Of a stretch of DNA of 64,000 bases, positions 1 to 9,342 are shown piece after piece. This DNA is from Xanthobacteraceae bacterium. Lineage in GTDB: Bacteria > Pseudomonadota > Alphaproteobacteria > Rhizobiales > Xanthobacteraceae. The stretch is taken from contig JASHPU010000027.1 in assembly GCA_030037885.1 (NCBI GenBank), positions 1 through 64,000 on the forward strand, in the 5' to 3' direction. Made by a program: the position numbers and the translations under genes. The notes under the pieces were generated by a model, which saw only the letters and a list, made by a program, of their open reading frames with translations, made no database searches and was not told where the DNA came from. How positions within the stretch are numbered: the stretch's first letter is position 1; each line of letters begins with the position of its first letter.

Positions 1-378
1 TCGCAGATCGACGCCCGTGCGAAGACAGGGACAGCTCCAGACGGAAATCCGGATATGCGGTCAAACACGCGAATAAGAGCAGGATCACCGACGTCTCAAG
101 GCTGCGCTCCCACTATTGCACGATCATCGCAGCAACGCTCTCTCACGAGAGAACGGGCTCACTCGTCTCCAACGCTTGACAAAGGACATAAGAGCGAAAC
201 CCGGGGTTCAATGTTATGGCCGCATCGCCGTCGCCGGATTTCGCTTTGCTCAATCCGGGCTACTTGCTGGCGCTCAAGCGCGTCCCGGAGCCGCTCGATA
301 GTCTCAACCGGGGCAAGATCGTCGATCGAGACCTAGGTCAGGCCGCGTCCTTATAAATCCGGCTTCGTCGGCGGCGGG
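1..378. other. No gene recognised at the left edge
   Basis: I see no convincing coding sequence here. The open frames are Arg/Ser-rich, have no plausible ribosome binding site and resemble no family I know. The stretch lies downstream of the leftward glycosyltransferase gene and may hold its 3' flank. Confidence 0.5.
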
Positions 379-1686
379 TCAGGCCGTGGTCTTTCGCAAC
401 GAATGCTTCGCCCGCAGCAAGCAAGCTCGTCGCTTGAATTTGAGCCAGGCGACGCGAATATTGCTCCAACCGCCGTAGTGCCCGATCGTTTCGTCGACCT
501 TGCGCTGCCAGTTGAATCGTCGAGCGACAAACCGGGGACCGTGCGCGCGGGCGTCTTGCCGCAGAAGCGGATCGGCCAGCACCACCGCAACCGCGTTGGC
601 CAGCCGCGCGGCAGCGCGGCTCGCGACGACAACGCCGGTCAAGCCATCGAGGATGGTTTCTCGGGTGCCGCCGACGTCCGGCGCGACCACGGGCACTCCG
701 GCAGCCTGGGCTTCGATCAAGACGTTTGGCGTGCCTTCGTAATGCGAGGTCATCAGGAACACGTCGAGGCAGGCATAAATGGCGCCGATGTCGATCGTGG
801 CGCCGAGCAGGACGAGGCGCTGCGATAGGCCCATTTGCTTGAGCTTGACTGCAACATGTTCGGAAAGCGGGCCGTATCCGGCAAGCACGAACCAGACATC
901 CGGGCGGTCGGCGGCAATGAGGCGAGCGGTGTCGAGCCAAAGATCCGGATCCTTCTCGGGCGCAAAGCGCATGATGGCGCCGACCGTCGGCGCGTCGAGC
1001 GGGATGCCGAGGCTCCGCCGGCAAGCTTTGGCCTCCTCCGCGGTGCGAACCCGCATGCTGTCGGGGACAAAGCCGTTACGCAGCAGCTTGACCGTGCCGC
1101 GTGGAATTTCCAGCCATTGCTCGAGATTTCGCGCATTGACGGCGCTGATGTTGAGCAGTCGGACGTTCGCGCTGCTTAACAGCCTGCGGTAGGCTTCGCA
1201 GTAAAGCGCCACGTCCGGCTGGTTTTGCTGGAACGGCGGCACGTTGACGAGTTGGATCACAATCTTGCGCACGTCAAGCGACACCGCGACAAGACCTCCG
1301 ATCACGCTCGAAGGCTCCGACCAACAATGAACGATCGAGGGCTGGAAGCGGCGAATCGCCTGTTCGAGGGCCCGGCCCAAGTGGACAACGTTGAGGTGCT
1401 GCAGGATCGGCGTGAACCGTGCCAGGCCATGCGGGTCGCCGCCGTCCGGCGGCGGCAAACGCGTGTCGCCGAAGTCGCTGGCACAGCTCGTGCTGATCGG
1501 GAGTGCGGCGAATTCGGCTTCGAAGCTGGTGTCGCCACGCGGTCCAACGTCGAGCTTGAAAATCTCGATGACATAGCCCCAGTCCAGGAGGCCGCGAGCG
1601 GTCGCCAGCAATTGTCGTTCGCAGCCACCCCGGGCGAGCACGGAAATGACCATCAGTACGCGTTTATCGGGCGGACGAGCGGGCAT
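379..1686 (-). CDS. Family 4 glycosyltransferase
   Basis: A 435-residue GT-B fold glycosyltransferase, probably transferring a sugar from an activated donor to a lipid- or polysaccharide-linked acceptor on the cytoplasmic side. The N-terminal half begins with the hydrophobic strand VLMVISVLARGGCERQL, typical of the acceptor domain. The C-terminal half carries the GT4 donor-site EX7E signature in EGTPNVLIEAQAAGVPVVAP, followed by DVGGTRETI. The length is normal for the family. The gene stands alone in this window, so its pathway (exopolysaccharide, LPS or glycolipid) cannot be told. The acceptor and the sugar are unknown. Confidence 0.85.
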   Translation of the reverse strand: MPARPPDKRVLMVISVLARGGCERQLLATARGLLDWGYVIEIFKLDVGPRGDTSFEAEFAALPISTSCASDFGDTRLPPPDGGDPHGLARFTPILQHLNVVHLGRALEQAIRRFQPSIVHCWSEPSSVIGGLVAVSLDVRKIVIQLVNVPPFQQNQPDVALYCEAYRRLLSSANVRLLNISAVNARNLEQWLEIPRGTVKLLRNGFVPDSMRVRTAEEAKACRRSLGIPLDAPTVGAIMRFAPEKDPDLWLDTARLIAADRPDVWFVLAGYGPLSEHVAVKLKQMGLSQRLVLLGATIDIGAIYACLDVFLMTSHYEGTPNVLIEAQAAGVPVVAPDVGGTRETILDGLTGVVVASRAAARLANAVAVVLADPLLRQDARAHGPRFVARRFNWQRKVDETIGHYGGWSNIRVAWLKFKRRACLLRAKHSLRKTTA

Positions 1687-2045
1687 GATGCAATCGATTT
1701 CAGGAAGTCTGTTCTGGAAATGCGATGCGAAGCTCAGGAAAGCACCGGGAGCAGACTAACCCTCCGCCATACCGACGCTCAAGCGCGCCTCGACCCGCGG
1801 TGTTCTCGATGTGGACAAGAACGTCGGTCCCGAATTCGGCCGCTGGCGACATAGAATAGCCCGGAAGCCGGCGCACAGGCCGCCACCGGGGGCGTGTAGC
1901 GCTCCATCCGCGGACGGGCGGCGCTCGGCAGCGCCCGGTGGTGTTGGAAGACCCTGTAGCAGCGAACGTGCAAAGCACCGCGGCCTGGCTTAGGCTTGGC
2001 CGGTAAGTACGGGAGTTCGTACCGACAAGGGTGCGCGGAGACGCC
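1687..2045. other. Intergenic region between divergent genes
   Basis: About 360 bases separate the leftward glycosyltransferase and the rightward AsmA-family gene. Both promoters should lie here. No coding sequence, RNA gene or clear repeat was recognised. Confidence 0.5.
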
Positions 2046-5000
2046 GTGCAGACGACGCTGCTCGGACTGGCAATCGCGATCATCCTGGCGCTCGTTGCGG
2101 CGCTGGTGGCACCGCTCGTGGTCGATTGGAATCATTATCGTGCCGCGATCGAGAGCGAGGCGAGCCGGCTCACTGGGCTCGCCGTCCACGTCGACGGCGC
2201 GATCGACGCGCGGCTGTTGCCGTCGCCCTCGATCACGTTGCGCGACGTCGCCGTCGGCGAGCCCGGCCGGGCGCCGCAACTGCGTGCCGGCATGCTCAAG
2301 CTCGAACTGGCGCTGGGGCCATTGCTGCGCGGCAAGGTGCAGGCTTCCGAGGTGCGCCTGATCGGGCCGCAGCTTCGCCTCACGATCGATCGCTCCGGCG
2401 CGCTCGACTTGCCGAAATTGTCGCCGGCCTTCCGCCCCGAGGCGCTGTCGATCTCGCGCTTTGCCATCGAAGACGGCCGCGCGGTGCTGAGCGCTGCCGC
2501 GTCCGGCGCGCGGCTCGCATTGAAAAAACTTTACTTCAACGGCGACGTCCGCTCGTTCGACGGCCCGTTCAGCGGCGAAGGCGGCGCGGTCGTCGGCGAC
2601 GCGCTGTACGGCTATCGCATCGTCGGCACCGCTGTCGATGGTGGCGGCGGGATAAAACTGCGGCTCAACGTCGATCCGACGGATCGGCCGCTGACCAGCG
2701 TGTTCGACGGCACTCTCTCCTTCGATCGCGGCGTGCCGCACTTCGCCGGCACCATGGCTCTGGCGCGCCCGGTCGGCGCGACGCTCGCCAACGGCCAGCG
2801 CGTGGTCAGCGAGCCGTGGCGCGCCACGGCCGCGTTGCGCGCCGATCCGGCTGGCGCCGCGCTGAAGGACGTGGCGATCCATTACGGGCCGGAAGAACGA
2901 GCCGTCGTGTTCGACGGCACCGCCGACCTGACGTTCGCGCCGCAGCCGCACCTGAACGCCGATCTCGCGGCCATGCAGGTCAATCTCGACCGCGCCATGG
3001 CGGATCCGGATCTGACCGATCGGCCGCCGCTCGTCGCGCTGCGCAACGTGCTGCAGGCGTTCGCCGCTGACGCCCGGCTGCCGTTGCCGGCGCGGTTCGG
3101 GCTCTCGATCGGGGCGCTCACTGTCGGCGCCACCACGATCGAATCGCTGCATGGCGCGCTGGAGTTCGATCGGTCGGGTTGGCGCCTCGACGGCGTGCAG
3201 TTTCGCGCGCCCGGCATGACCGAGGTGAATCTGAGCGGACGTTTTTCCGGCACGCCGCAGGGCTTTGCCTTCCACGGCCCCGCCGCGCTCACGTCGGCCG
3301 ATGCCGGCATGCTGGCGGCGTGGCTCGACGGGCGCGACGGCGACCAGGCCGCTGGCGAGGCGAGTGCGCTCACCGCCCACGGCGATGTGACGATCGCCAA
3401 CGATCGGATCGCGGTCGACAAGCTGAGCGCGGCGCTCGGTCGCGAACAGGTTGATGGACGCTTTGCCTATGGCTGGCCGGCAGACAAGCGCCCGGCGCGG
3501 CTCGACGCCGATCTGCGCGCTGCGGACCTCGATCTCGACGCGATCCGGACCTTTGTCGTCGCCGCACTGGGCGGTGACGGACTGGCGCTGCCGCAGGAGG
3601 TTACGCTCGCGCTCGATATCGGCCGCGCCAGTTTCGCCGGCGTCGAGGCCAAGTCGATCGTCACGCAGGTGAAATTCGACGCCGGCAAGCTGCAGATCGA
3701 CCGGCTGTCGATCGGCGATTTGGGCGGCGCCAAGCTCGATATCGGCGGGCGGATCGACGAACTGTCGTCGCGGCCGCGCGGCCAGGTCACGCTCGATCTC
3801 GACGCCGGCGCGCTCGGCGGCTTGAGCGACATCGCGGCGAAATTCGCGCCGCGGGCCGCGGCGCCATTGCGGCGGCTCGCCGGCCGTTTGGCGCCCGCCA
3901 AGGTGCACGCGGTGCTCCACGTCGGGCACGCGGCGAGCGGCGGCAGCACCGCTGCGCTTTCGGTCAACGGCGATCTCGCCGCCATGCGGCTTGCCATTAC
4001 GGGAAAGGCGGACGGCGAGCCTTCCCATCTCGGCGCCGCAGCGATGCAGGTCGACGGCCGGATCGACGCCGACGACGGCAGCGCGCTGGTGGCGCTGCTC
4101 GGACTTGATCGCGTGATCGCGGTCGATCAGTTGCCGGGGCAGTTGACCTTTACGGCTGCGGGACCGCTCGGCGGCGGCATCCGCGTCGACGGCAAAGTCG
4201 GCGCCAGCGGCTTGGACGCCGCGGTGCACGGTACGCTGCGTATCGGCGGCGACTGCAAGCCCTCGGCGCAGCTGCAGGTGCAAGCCGCAGCCGGCGATTT
4301 GCGGCCACTGCAGCAAACCATGACGGGACAGCCCGGCCTCGCCGTTCCGGTCTCGGCAAAGGCGGCGCTCGCGATCGACGGCAGCAAACTCTCGTTCACC
4401 GACATCGCGGGCAGCGTCGGCAAAGCGTCGGTGCATGGGCGGCTTGCTGTCGATCTGGTCAGTCCGCTTGCCATTGACGGCCGCATCGATGCCGACAACG
4501 TCGACGCGCCGGAATCTCTCGCCATGCTGCTCGGGTTGCCGCGCAACGGCGGCAGCACCGCCGCATGGTCGGGCAGCACGATCGGCGCCGGCGCGTTCGG
4601 CGCGATGCATGGCGCGGTGGCGTTCAAGTTCGACAGCGCGTCTTTCACGCCGGCGCTGGTCATGCGCGATCTCGGCGGCGTGGTGCATTTTCAACCCGGT
4701 GCGATCAGCTTCGACGATATCGGCGGCAATTTCGGCGGTGGACGCTTAAGCGCTGCGCTGGCGTTTCGCCGCAATGCCGACATGCTGACCGCACATGCGA
4801 GTGTCGCGGTCACCGATGCCTCCGGTGCGACGCTATTAGGCCCGGCGATGAATATCGCCGGCGGACAGTTCGGCCTGACGCTCGAGGGCGACGGCCTCGG
4901 CACGACGCCGGCCGCGCTCGTCGGCTCGCTGCACGGCACCGCAACAGTGACGCTCAAGGATGCGCAGTTCGCCGGCCTCGATGCCGCGGCGTTCACGGCG

Positions 5001-5666
5001 GCGTTGCGGGCCGCCGGCGAGACCGCTCCGATCGATATGAATAAAGTGCAAGCCGCCGTTGCGGCCGCGTTGGCGAACGGCCGCGTTGCGGTGCCGGCCG
5101 CCAATGCCGCCGTTCCGATCGCCGGCGGAGCCGTCAATCTCAATCATCTGGTGCTCAAGGCCGGGCACGGCGCCGAGCTGGCGCTCGACGGCAACGTCGA
5201 CCTCGGCGCCGCCACGATCGACGCACGGTTGACGTTGTCGCAAGCGCCGCCGGCCAACGCGCTGATCGCCGCGCGGCCGGAACTCGCCGTCACCATCAAG
5301 GGTCCGCTCGGCGCGCCGAAGCGCACGCTCGACACATCGGCGCTGACGAGCTGGCTGACGCTGCACGCTACCGAGCTGCAGACCCGGCGCATCGAAGCGA
5401 TCGAGGCGAGCCGCCAGCAAGGGGCCGTCGCCCAGGCGCCGCATCCGGACGCGCCTGATCTGCGCCTGCGGCCGGCCGGCGGCGTGGTCGAATCGGCGGC
5501 GCCGGGGAATGGCTCGGCTGCATCGACGGCACGCGCGCTGGAGCGGCTGCAGCCGCTCGCCGCGCCGCCGCTCGTTCCGGACGGCAATCACCCGGCGTCC
5601 GGCAATGCCGTGCCGTCGCCGGCGGCGCCGATCCGGTCGCTGCTCAATATCTTTCGCACCGACTGA
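2046..5666 (+). CDS. AsmA-family inner-membrane/periplasmic protein
   Basis: A very large protein (1206 residues from the GTG at 2046) of the AsmA family, whose members are anchored in the inner membrane and act in outer-membrane biogenesis or phospholipid transport. One N-terminal membrane helix (TTLLGLAIAIILALVAALVA) is followed by the typical AsmA entry VDWNHYRAAIESEASRLTG. Long beta-rich repeats with many GxLxxxG-like strands fill the rest. The C-terminal 80 residues are Pro/Ala-rich and probably disordered. A GTG five codons upstream (2031) is possible, but the start VQTTLLGLAI places the helix at the very N terminus as in relatives. Its exact substrate is unknown. Confidence 0.85.
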   Translation: MQTTLLGLAIAIILALVAALVAPLVVDWNHYRAAIESEASRLTGLAVHVDGAIDARLLPSPSITLRDVAVGEPGRAPQLRAGMLKLELALGPLLRGKVQASEVRLIGPQLRLTIDRSGALDLPKLSPAFRPEALSISRFAIEDGRAVLSAAASGARLALKKLYFNGDVRSFDGPFSGEGGAVVGDALYGYRIVGTAVDGGGGIKLRLNVDPTDRPLTSVFDGTLSFDRGVPHFAGTMALARPVGATLANGQRVVSEPWRATAALRADPAGAALKDVAIHYGPEERAVVFDGTADLTFAPQPHLNADLAAMQVNLDRAMADPDLTDRPPLVALRNVLQAFAADARLPLPARFGLSIGALTVGATTIESLHGALEFDRSGWRLDGVQFRAPGMTEVNLSGRFSGTPQGFAFHGPAALTSADAGMLAAWLDGRDGDQAAGEASALTAHGDVTIANDRIAVDKLSAALGREQVDGRFAYGWPADKRPARLDADLRAADLDLDAIRTFVVAALGGDGLALPQEVTLALDIGRASFAGVEAKSIVTQVKFDAGKLQIDRLSIGDLGGAKLDIGGRIDELSSRPRGQVTLDLDAGALGGLSDIAAKFAPRAAAPLRRLAGRLAPAKVHAVLHVGHAASGGSTAALSVNGDLAAMRLAITGKADGEPSHLGAAAMQVDGRIDADDGSALVALLGLDRVIAVDQLPGQLTFTAAGPLGGGIRVDGKVGASGLDAAVHGTLRIGGDCKPSAQLQVQAAAGDLRPLQQTMTGQPGLAVPVSAKAALAIDGSKLSFTDIAGSVGKASVHGRLAVDLVSPLAIDGRIDADNVDAPESLAMLLGLPRNGGSTAAWSGSTIGAGAFGAMHGAVAFKFDSASFTPALVMRDLGGVVHFQPGAISFDDIGGNFGGGRLSAALAFRRNADMLTAHASVAVTDASGATLLGPAMNIAGGQFGLTLEGDGLGTTPAALVGSLHGTATVTLKDAQFAGLDAAAFTAALRAAGETAPIDMNKVQAAVAAALANGRVAVPAANAAVPIAGGAVNLNHLVLKAGHGAELALDGNVDLGAATIDARLTLSQAPPANALIAARPELAVTIKGPLGAPKRTLDTSALTSWLTLHATELQTRRIEAIEASRQQGAVAQAPHPDAPDLRLRPAGGVVESAAPGNGSAASTARALERLQPLAAPPLVPDGNHPASGNAVPSPAAPIRSLLNIFRTD

Positions 5667-5685
5667 AGCGTTCTGCGGTTGGTTG

Positions 5686-5976
5686 CTATTTCAGTGGCGG
5701 GGCTGCGGCGGCGGTTGCCGCCGTTTTGCCGCGGCCGCCTTCGCGCTCGATGTTTCCGCCCGTCGCCGCGCGACAATAATCGAGCACGAACAGGCGGATC
5801 GCTGACGACAGGTTGCCGTTCTGCCGACCCGCATCGATGGTCGCCACGAGTTCGGCGACGGTGCTGCCGCGGCTGGCGGCGATGTCCTTGAGCGCCGTCC
5901 AGAACGCATCTTCGACGCTGACGCTGGTCTTGTGTCCGGCGATCACGATCGAGCGCTTGACGATCGGCGACGTCAC
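5686..5976 (-). CDS. Ribbon-helix-helix domain protein
   Basis: A 96-residue protein with a conserved N-terminal core (VKRSIVIAGHKTSVSVEDAF, then FWTALKDIAA and a helix around VAELVATID) that matches the alphaproteobacterial ribbon-helix-helix family. Such proteins are thought to bind DNA as dimers, but no target is known here. The last 25 residues are low-complexity Ala/Gly/Arg. It starts with GTG, and this start overlaps the stop of the upstream DUF4169 gene (GTGA), so the two are translationally coupled downstream of fumC. Confidence 0.75.
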   Translation of the reverse strand: MTSPIVKRSIVIAGHKTSVSVEDAFWTALKDIAASRGSTVAELVATIDAGRQNGNLSSAIRLFVLDYCRAATGGNIEREGGRGKTAATAAAAPPLK

Positions 5977-6161
5977 GATTCGTCCTCGCCTTCAATGCGG
6001 TGGCGATCAAGGTCTCGCTCGGCTTTTTCATCGCGCGACCGTTGCAGCGCCTGTTCGGCTTTGCTTCGGCCATGCGCCAGCCGCCGCTGCGCCGCCTCCT
6101 GCTCGACTTGGCGCCGCCTGGCCTGCTTACGCGCAAAGCGAAGGTTGACGATGTCGGCCAT
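5973..6161 (-). CDS. DUF4169 family small protein
   Basis: A 62-residue, very basic and helical protein beginning MADIVNLRFARKQARRR, the hallmark of the small alphaproteobacterial DUF4169 family, whose function is unknown. It begins two bases after the fumC stop codon and overlaps the following ribbon-helix-helix gene, so fumC, this gene and that gene form one transcription unit. It is fully Arg/Lys/Glu-rich, which would suit an RNA- or DNA-associated coiled helix, but that is inference. Confidence 0.8.
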   Translation of the reverse strand: MADIVNLRFARKQARRRQVEQEAAQRRLAHGRSKAEQALQRSRDEKAERDLDRHRIEGEDES

Positions 6162-6163
6162 TT

Positions 6164-7660
6164 TCACTTGTCCGGCCGCGTCATCTTTTCCGGCCGCACC
6201 AGGCGGTCGAACTCCGCGCCCGACACATAGCCGAGGCGTACCGCCTCTTCGCGCAGCGTGGTGCCGTTCTGGTGTGCGGTTTTGGCGATCTGCGCCGCCT
6301 TGTCGTAGCCGATGCGCGGCGCCAGCGCCGTGACCAGCATCAGCGAGTTTTCCATGAGCTGCCGGATGCGCGGCGCGTTGGCGCGGATGCCGGCGACGCA
6401 ATGGTCGGTGAACGAGTTCGCCGCGTCGGCAAGCAGCCGGATCGATTGCAGCATCGCGTAGGCGATCACCGGCTTGAACACGTTGAGCTCGAAATGACCC
6501 TGGCTCGCCGCCACGCTGATCGTGGTGTGATTGCCGAACACCTGGCAGCACACCATGGTCAGCGCCTCGCATTGGGTGGGATTGACCTTGCCGGGCATGA
6601 TCGAGGAGCCGGGCTCGTTTTCCGGCAGGAGCAACTCGCCGAAGCCCGAGCGCGGGCCGGAGCCGAGAAAACGGATATCGTTGGCGATCTTGAACAGATC
6701 GGCGGCCAGCGCATCGAGCGCACCGTGGGCGAACAGGATGGCGCCATGCGAGGCGAGCGCTTCGAATTTGTTCGGCGCGCTGACGAACGGCAGGCCGGTC
6801 GCTGCCGCGACTTTTTGCGCAAACGGCTTGGCGAAGGACCGTTTGGAATTCAGTCCGGTGCCGACCGCGGTGCCGCCCTGTGCCAGCGCGAAAAGTCCGC
6901 CGAGGCCGGCCTTGACCCTGGCAATGCCGGATTTCACCTGCGCCGCATAGCCGGAAAATTCCTGGCCCAGCGTGAGCGGCGTCGCGTCCTGGGTGTGGGT
7001 GCGGCCGATCTTGACGATGCCCGCGAAAGCTTGGGTCTTCGCCTGCAGCGCGGCGTGCAGATGCGCGAGCGCCGGCAATAGACGCTGCACAATCTCCTGC
7101 GCGGCGGCGATGTGCATGGCGGTGGGAAAGCTGTCGTTCGACGACTGGCTCATGTTGACGTGATCGTTGGGGTGCACCGGCGCTTTGGCGCCGCGCCCGC
7201 CGCCGAGCATTTCGTTGGCGCGGTTGGCGATCACCTCGTTGACGTTCATGTTGGTCTGAGTGCCGGAGCCGGTCTGCCACACCGCGAGCGGAAACTCGCC
7301 ATCGCGCTTGCCGTCGATGATCTCCTGCGCCGCGGCGGCGATCGCCTTGGCGCGGCGCGCATCGAGCGAGCCGAGCAGCCGATTGGTCTGCGCCGCCGCA
7401 CGCTTGACGATGGCGAGCGCGACGATCAGCGGGGCCGGCATGCGCTCGTCGCCGATGCGGAAATTCCGCCGCGAGCGCTCGGTCTGCGCGCCCCAATAGC
7501 GCTCGGCGGGGACTTCGATCGGTCCGAAGGAGTCGGTCTCGGTGCGGGTCCTGTGAGCGGACGATGCTTGTCGCGCGACAGACGGAGCTGATTGCTGCCT
7601 GTCGTTTGGCGCGCGACCTCTCGCCCGATCTCTCGCCCGACCTCTCGCCTCTGTCTTCAT
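6164..7660 (-). CDS. fumC: Class II fumarate hydratase
   Basis: Iron-independent fumarase, interconverting fumarate and malate in the citric-acid cycle. The canonical protein begins around [20 protein letters not shown] and carries the superfamily signature [11 protein letters not shown], the substrate-site stretch [14 protein letters not shown] and the core [10 protein letters not shown]. The only in-frame start codon, ATG at 7660, overlaps the sspB stop (ATGA) and adds about 36 residues that relatives lack. These are Arg-rich and arise from a 12-bp tandem repeat. No in-frame GTG or TTG lies between the ATG and the conserved domain. The gene is followed at 2 bp by a DUF4169 gene. Confidence 0.95.
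   Translation of the reverse strand: MKTEARGRARDRARGRAPNDRQQSAPSVARQASSAHRTRTETDSFGPIEVPAERYWGAQTERSRRNFRIGDERMPAPLIVALAIVKRAAAQTNRLLGSLDARRAKAIAAAAQEIIDGKRDGEFPLAVWQTGSGTQTNMNVNEVIANRANEMLGGGRGAKAPVHPNDHVNMSQSSNDSFPTAMHIAAAQEIVQRLLPALAHLHAALQAKTQAFAGIVKIGRTHTQDATPLTLGQEFSGYAAQVKSGIARVKAGLGGLFALAQGGTAVGTGLNSKRSFAKPFAQKVAAATGLPFVSAPNKFEALASHGAILFAHGALDALAADLFKIANDIRFLGSGPRSGFGELLLPENEPGSSIMPGKVNPTQCEALTMVCCQVFGNHTTISVAASQGHFELNVFKPVIAYAMLQSIRLLADAANSFTDHCVAGIRANAPRIRQLMENSLMLVTALAPRIGYDKAAQIAKTAHQNGTTLREEAVRLGYVSGAEFDRLVRPEKMTRPDK
7615..7650 (+). repeat. 12-bp tandem repeat in the fumC 5' end
   Basis: Three 12-bp units (consensus GACCTCTCGCCC on the plus strand) lie head to tail. On the coding strand they give the Arg/Ala/Gly-rich start of FumC ([12 protein letters not shown]). 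Being a multiple of three, the repeat keeps the reading frame open. Confidence 0.85.
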
Positions 7661-8181
7661 TTTTTCCTGAATCGATCGAGGCTTACGACTTCACCGCCGC
7701 CCGGCGGCGGTTCTTTCGCGGGTTCTGGAGCGGATGGTTCAGTCTTGACCTCGGCGGGGAGCTGCGCGGGCGGCACCGCAGCTTTCTCGGGCGCCTTCTC
7801 TTCGGCGCCTGGCACCGCCTCGCTGCCGATCGGCTCGAACTGAAAGCCGAATTGCACTGCCGGATCGACAAAGGCCATGACCGCCGCGAACGGCACCGTC
7901 AGCTTTTCGGCAATGCCGCCAAACGACAGGCCGACGTCGAAGGCCTCGTCGCGCACCGTCAAATCCCAGAACTGGTGCTGCAGGACGATGGTCATGGCCT
8001 GCGGATATTGCTGGCGCATCCGATCCGACAGCCGCACGCCGGGCGCGCCGGTGGCGAAGGTGATCTTGAAATGATGCGCGCCCGGCAGACCGTTCTTCGC
8101 CGCATCCGCCAGCACCGTGCGCACCACGCCGCGCAATGCGGCTTGGGCCAAGAGGTCGTAGCGGATGTGATCTTCAGGCAT
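7657..8181 (-). CDS. sspB: ClpXP adaptor SspB (alpha type)
   Basis: A 174-residue protein of the SspB family, which binds ssrA-tagged peptides and delivers them to the ClpXP protease. The N-terminal substrate-binding domain ([39 protein letters not shown]) is followed by a long Pro/Glu/Ala-rich linker and the basic tail [10 protein letters not shown], the place where the ClpX-binding motif sits in this family. It lies directly downstream of, and on the same strand as, the tmRNA gene that makes the tag it recognises. Its stop codon overlaps the fumC start. Confidence 0.93.
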   Translation of the reverse strand: MPEDHIRYDLLAQAALRGVVRTVLADAAKNGLPGAHHFKITFATGAPGVRLSDRMRQQYPQAMTIVLQHQFWDLTVRDEAFDVGLSFGGIAEKLTVPFAAVMAFVDPAVQFGFQFEPIGSEAVPGAEEKAPEKAAVPPAQLPAEVKTEPSAPEPAKEPPPGGGEVVSLDRFRKK

Positions 8182-8183
8182 GA

Positions 8184-8294
8184 GGAGTCAGGTATCAGTA
8201 ATCAGATTACGCCCAGAAAGCCAAGCAGAAGGCCAAGCCACTGAAGTCCAACTCCCCAGGCGCTCTGATTACTGATGACTGATACCTGACCCCT
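8184..8294. repeat. Imperfect inverted repeat downstream of ssrA
   Basis: The left arm AGTCAGGTATCAGTAATCAG (from 8186) is matched in reverse complement by the right arm CTGATTACTGAT...GATACCTGAC (8265-8290), with a 7-bp insertion in the right arm. The stretch could fold into a long hairpin between ssrA and sspB. The same AGTCAGGnATCAG wording occurs in the excised segment of the tmRNA precursor, which suggests one family of intergenic palindromes. Confidence 0.7.
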
Positions 8295-8299
8295 GGAAA

Positions 8300-8650
8300 G
8301 TGGAGGCTTCTGTTGCCAGGTGCCTCCGAACCCCGCCTGACGCTGCTAAGACGCCAGGGCTTCAGTCGGTCTTTCGGACTGCGTTACGCAGCCAGAGCAA
8401 CCGGAGCATAGTTGTCGTTGGCAACTATGAATTTGGCCCGATAACGCCGGAACCATGCCGAGCAAAAGCGCGCCCTTTACGCCCTCGTCGATCCTATTTC
8501 GACCCCATATCAGGGATCAGGTCATCATCAGGAAGACAGCGCACTTTCGCCCTGATCCCTGAACTCCTGATGCCTGACTCCTGGAATTGGTGGAGTCGCC
8601 GGGTACCGCCCCCGGGTCCGAATGGTTTATGACGACGGCCATTTATTGCC
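8300..8650 (-). ncRNA. ssrA: tmRNA, circularly permuted two-piece form
   Basis: The tag reading frame lies at 8384-8422 on the minus strand and encodes ANDNYAPVALAA followed by TAA. The mature 5' end of the coding piece is GGGGTCG at 8506, followed by the conserved GGATCGACG. The acceptor piece, with T-arm-like sequence, ends in CGACTCC-A-CCA at 8588 and is transcribed first. GGGGTCG and CGACTCC pair over seven bases (one G-U), forming the acceptor stem across the permutation. The 81-nt segment between CCA and GGGG (8507-8587) should be excised. The outer ends (about 8300 and 8650) are approximate. tmRNA rescues stalled ribosomes and tags the product for ClpXP. Confidence 0.95.
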
Positions 8651-8718
8651 ATAGTCGGCTTACGCCGGCACACCGAATATAGGCGCAAAAGGTTGCCGAA
8701 AAAAGAGCGAGCGGAAGC

Positions 8719-9234
8719 GTGCGGCTGATCTGCGGCGGCCAGTCCGGGGTGGACCGCGCTGCCCTCGACGTGGCGGTTGCCCGCGGCATGGCATATGGCG
8801 GCTGGTGTCCCAAGGGCGGCTGGGCCGAGGATTTTCCGCAGCCGCCGGGCCTGTTGGCCAAATACCCGCACCTCGCCGAGACCCCGCTCGCCGATCCGGC
8901 GCAGCGCACCGAATGGAACGTGCGTGACGCCGACGCATGCCTGATCATCGCCGATGCGGCCGGCCCCGAGGTCTCCGCCGGAACGGTGCTCGCCGGCGAA
9001 CTGGCGCATCGCTATCGCAAGCCGTTTTTCATCGCCCGGCTCGGCAACGCCGATGCGCTCGGCCAGGCCGCGCTGTGGCTGCGCGTCCAGCAGGCCAGGC
9101 ACGGCGCCGGGCTGACGCTTGCCATCGGCGGTCCTCGCGAAAGCGAGGCCCCGGGCATTTACCAGCGCGCCGCCACGTTCATCGCCGCGCTCATGGACGC
9201 GGTCGGCGACCGCGCACAAACTCCAACCGATTGA
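8719..9234 (+). CDS. Putative molybdenum-carrier / YpsA-like nucleotide-binding protein
   Basis: A 171-residue Rossmann-like protein of the putative molybdenum carrier family, related to the SLOG/YpsA fold. The N terminus RLICGGQSGVDRAALDVAV holds the nucleotide-binding loop GGQSGVDRAA, and the middle has GGWCPKGGWAEDF, a family hallmark. The C-terminal part contains TLAIGGPRESEAPGIY. It probably binds a nucleotide, and the molybdenum link is only by family name. The start is GTG at 8719. It precedes thyA on the same strand by about 110 bases. Confidence 0.75.
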   Translation: MRLICGGQSGVDRAALDVAVARGMAYGGWCPKGGWAEDFPQPPGLLAKYPHLAETPLADPAQRTEWNVRDADACLIIADAAGPEVSAGTVLAGELAHRYRKPFFIARLGNADALGQAALWLRVQQARHGAGLTLAIGGPRESEAPGIYQRAATFIAALMDAVGDRAQTPTD

Positions 9235-9342
9235 GGATGGAGGGCCTTGTGCGCCGCGCTGTCCACCGCCGGCTTGCGCCGGCTTCGTCGCGTGCGCATT
9301 TGGCGATAGAATCGCAACGACTCGGCGGCAGGTTAAAAATCG

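Noticed and set aside
55-336. Rightward frames of 93 and 61 codons at the left edge
   Set aside because: Arg/Ser-rich composition, no ribosome binding site and no family resemblance, so read as chance open frames in GC-rich DNA.
1779-4694. A 971-codon frame on the minus strand opposite the AsmA-family gene
   Set aside because: Antisense shadow: Arg/His/Asp/Glu-rich low-complexity protein, while the plus-strand frame has a membrane helix and AsmA motifs.
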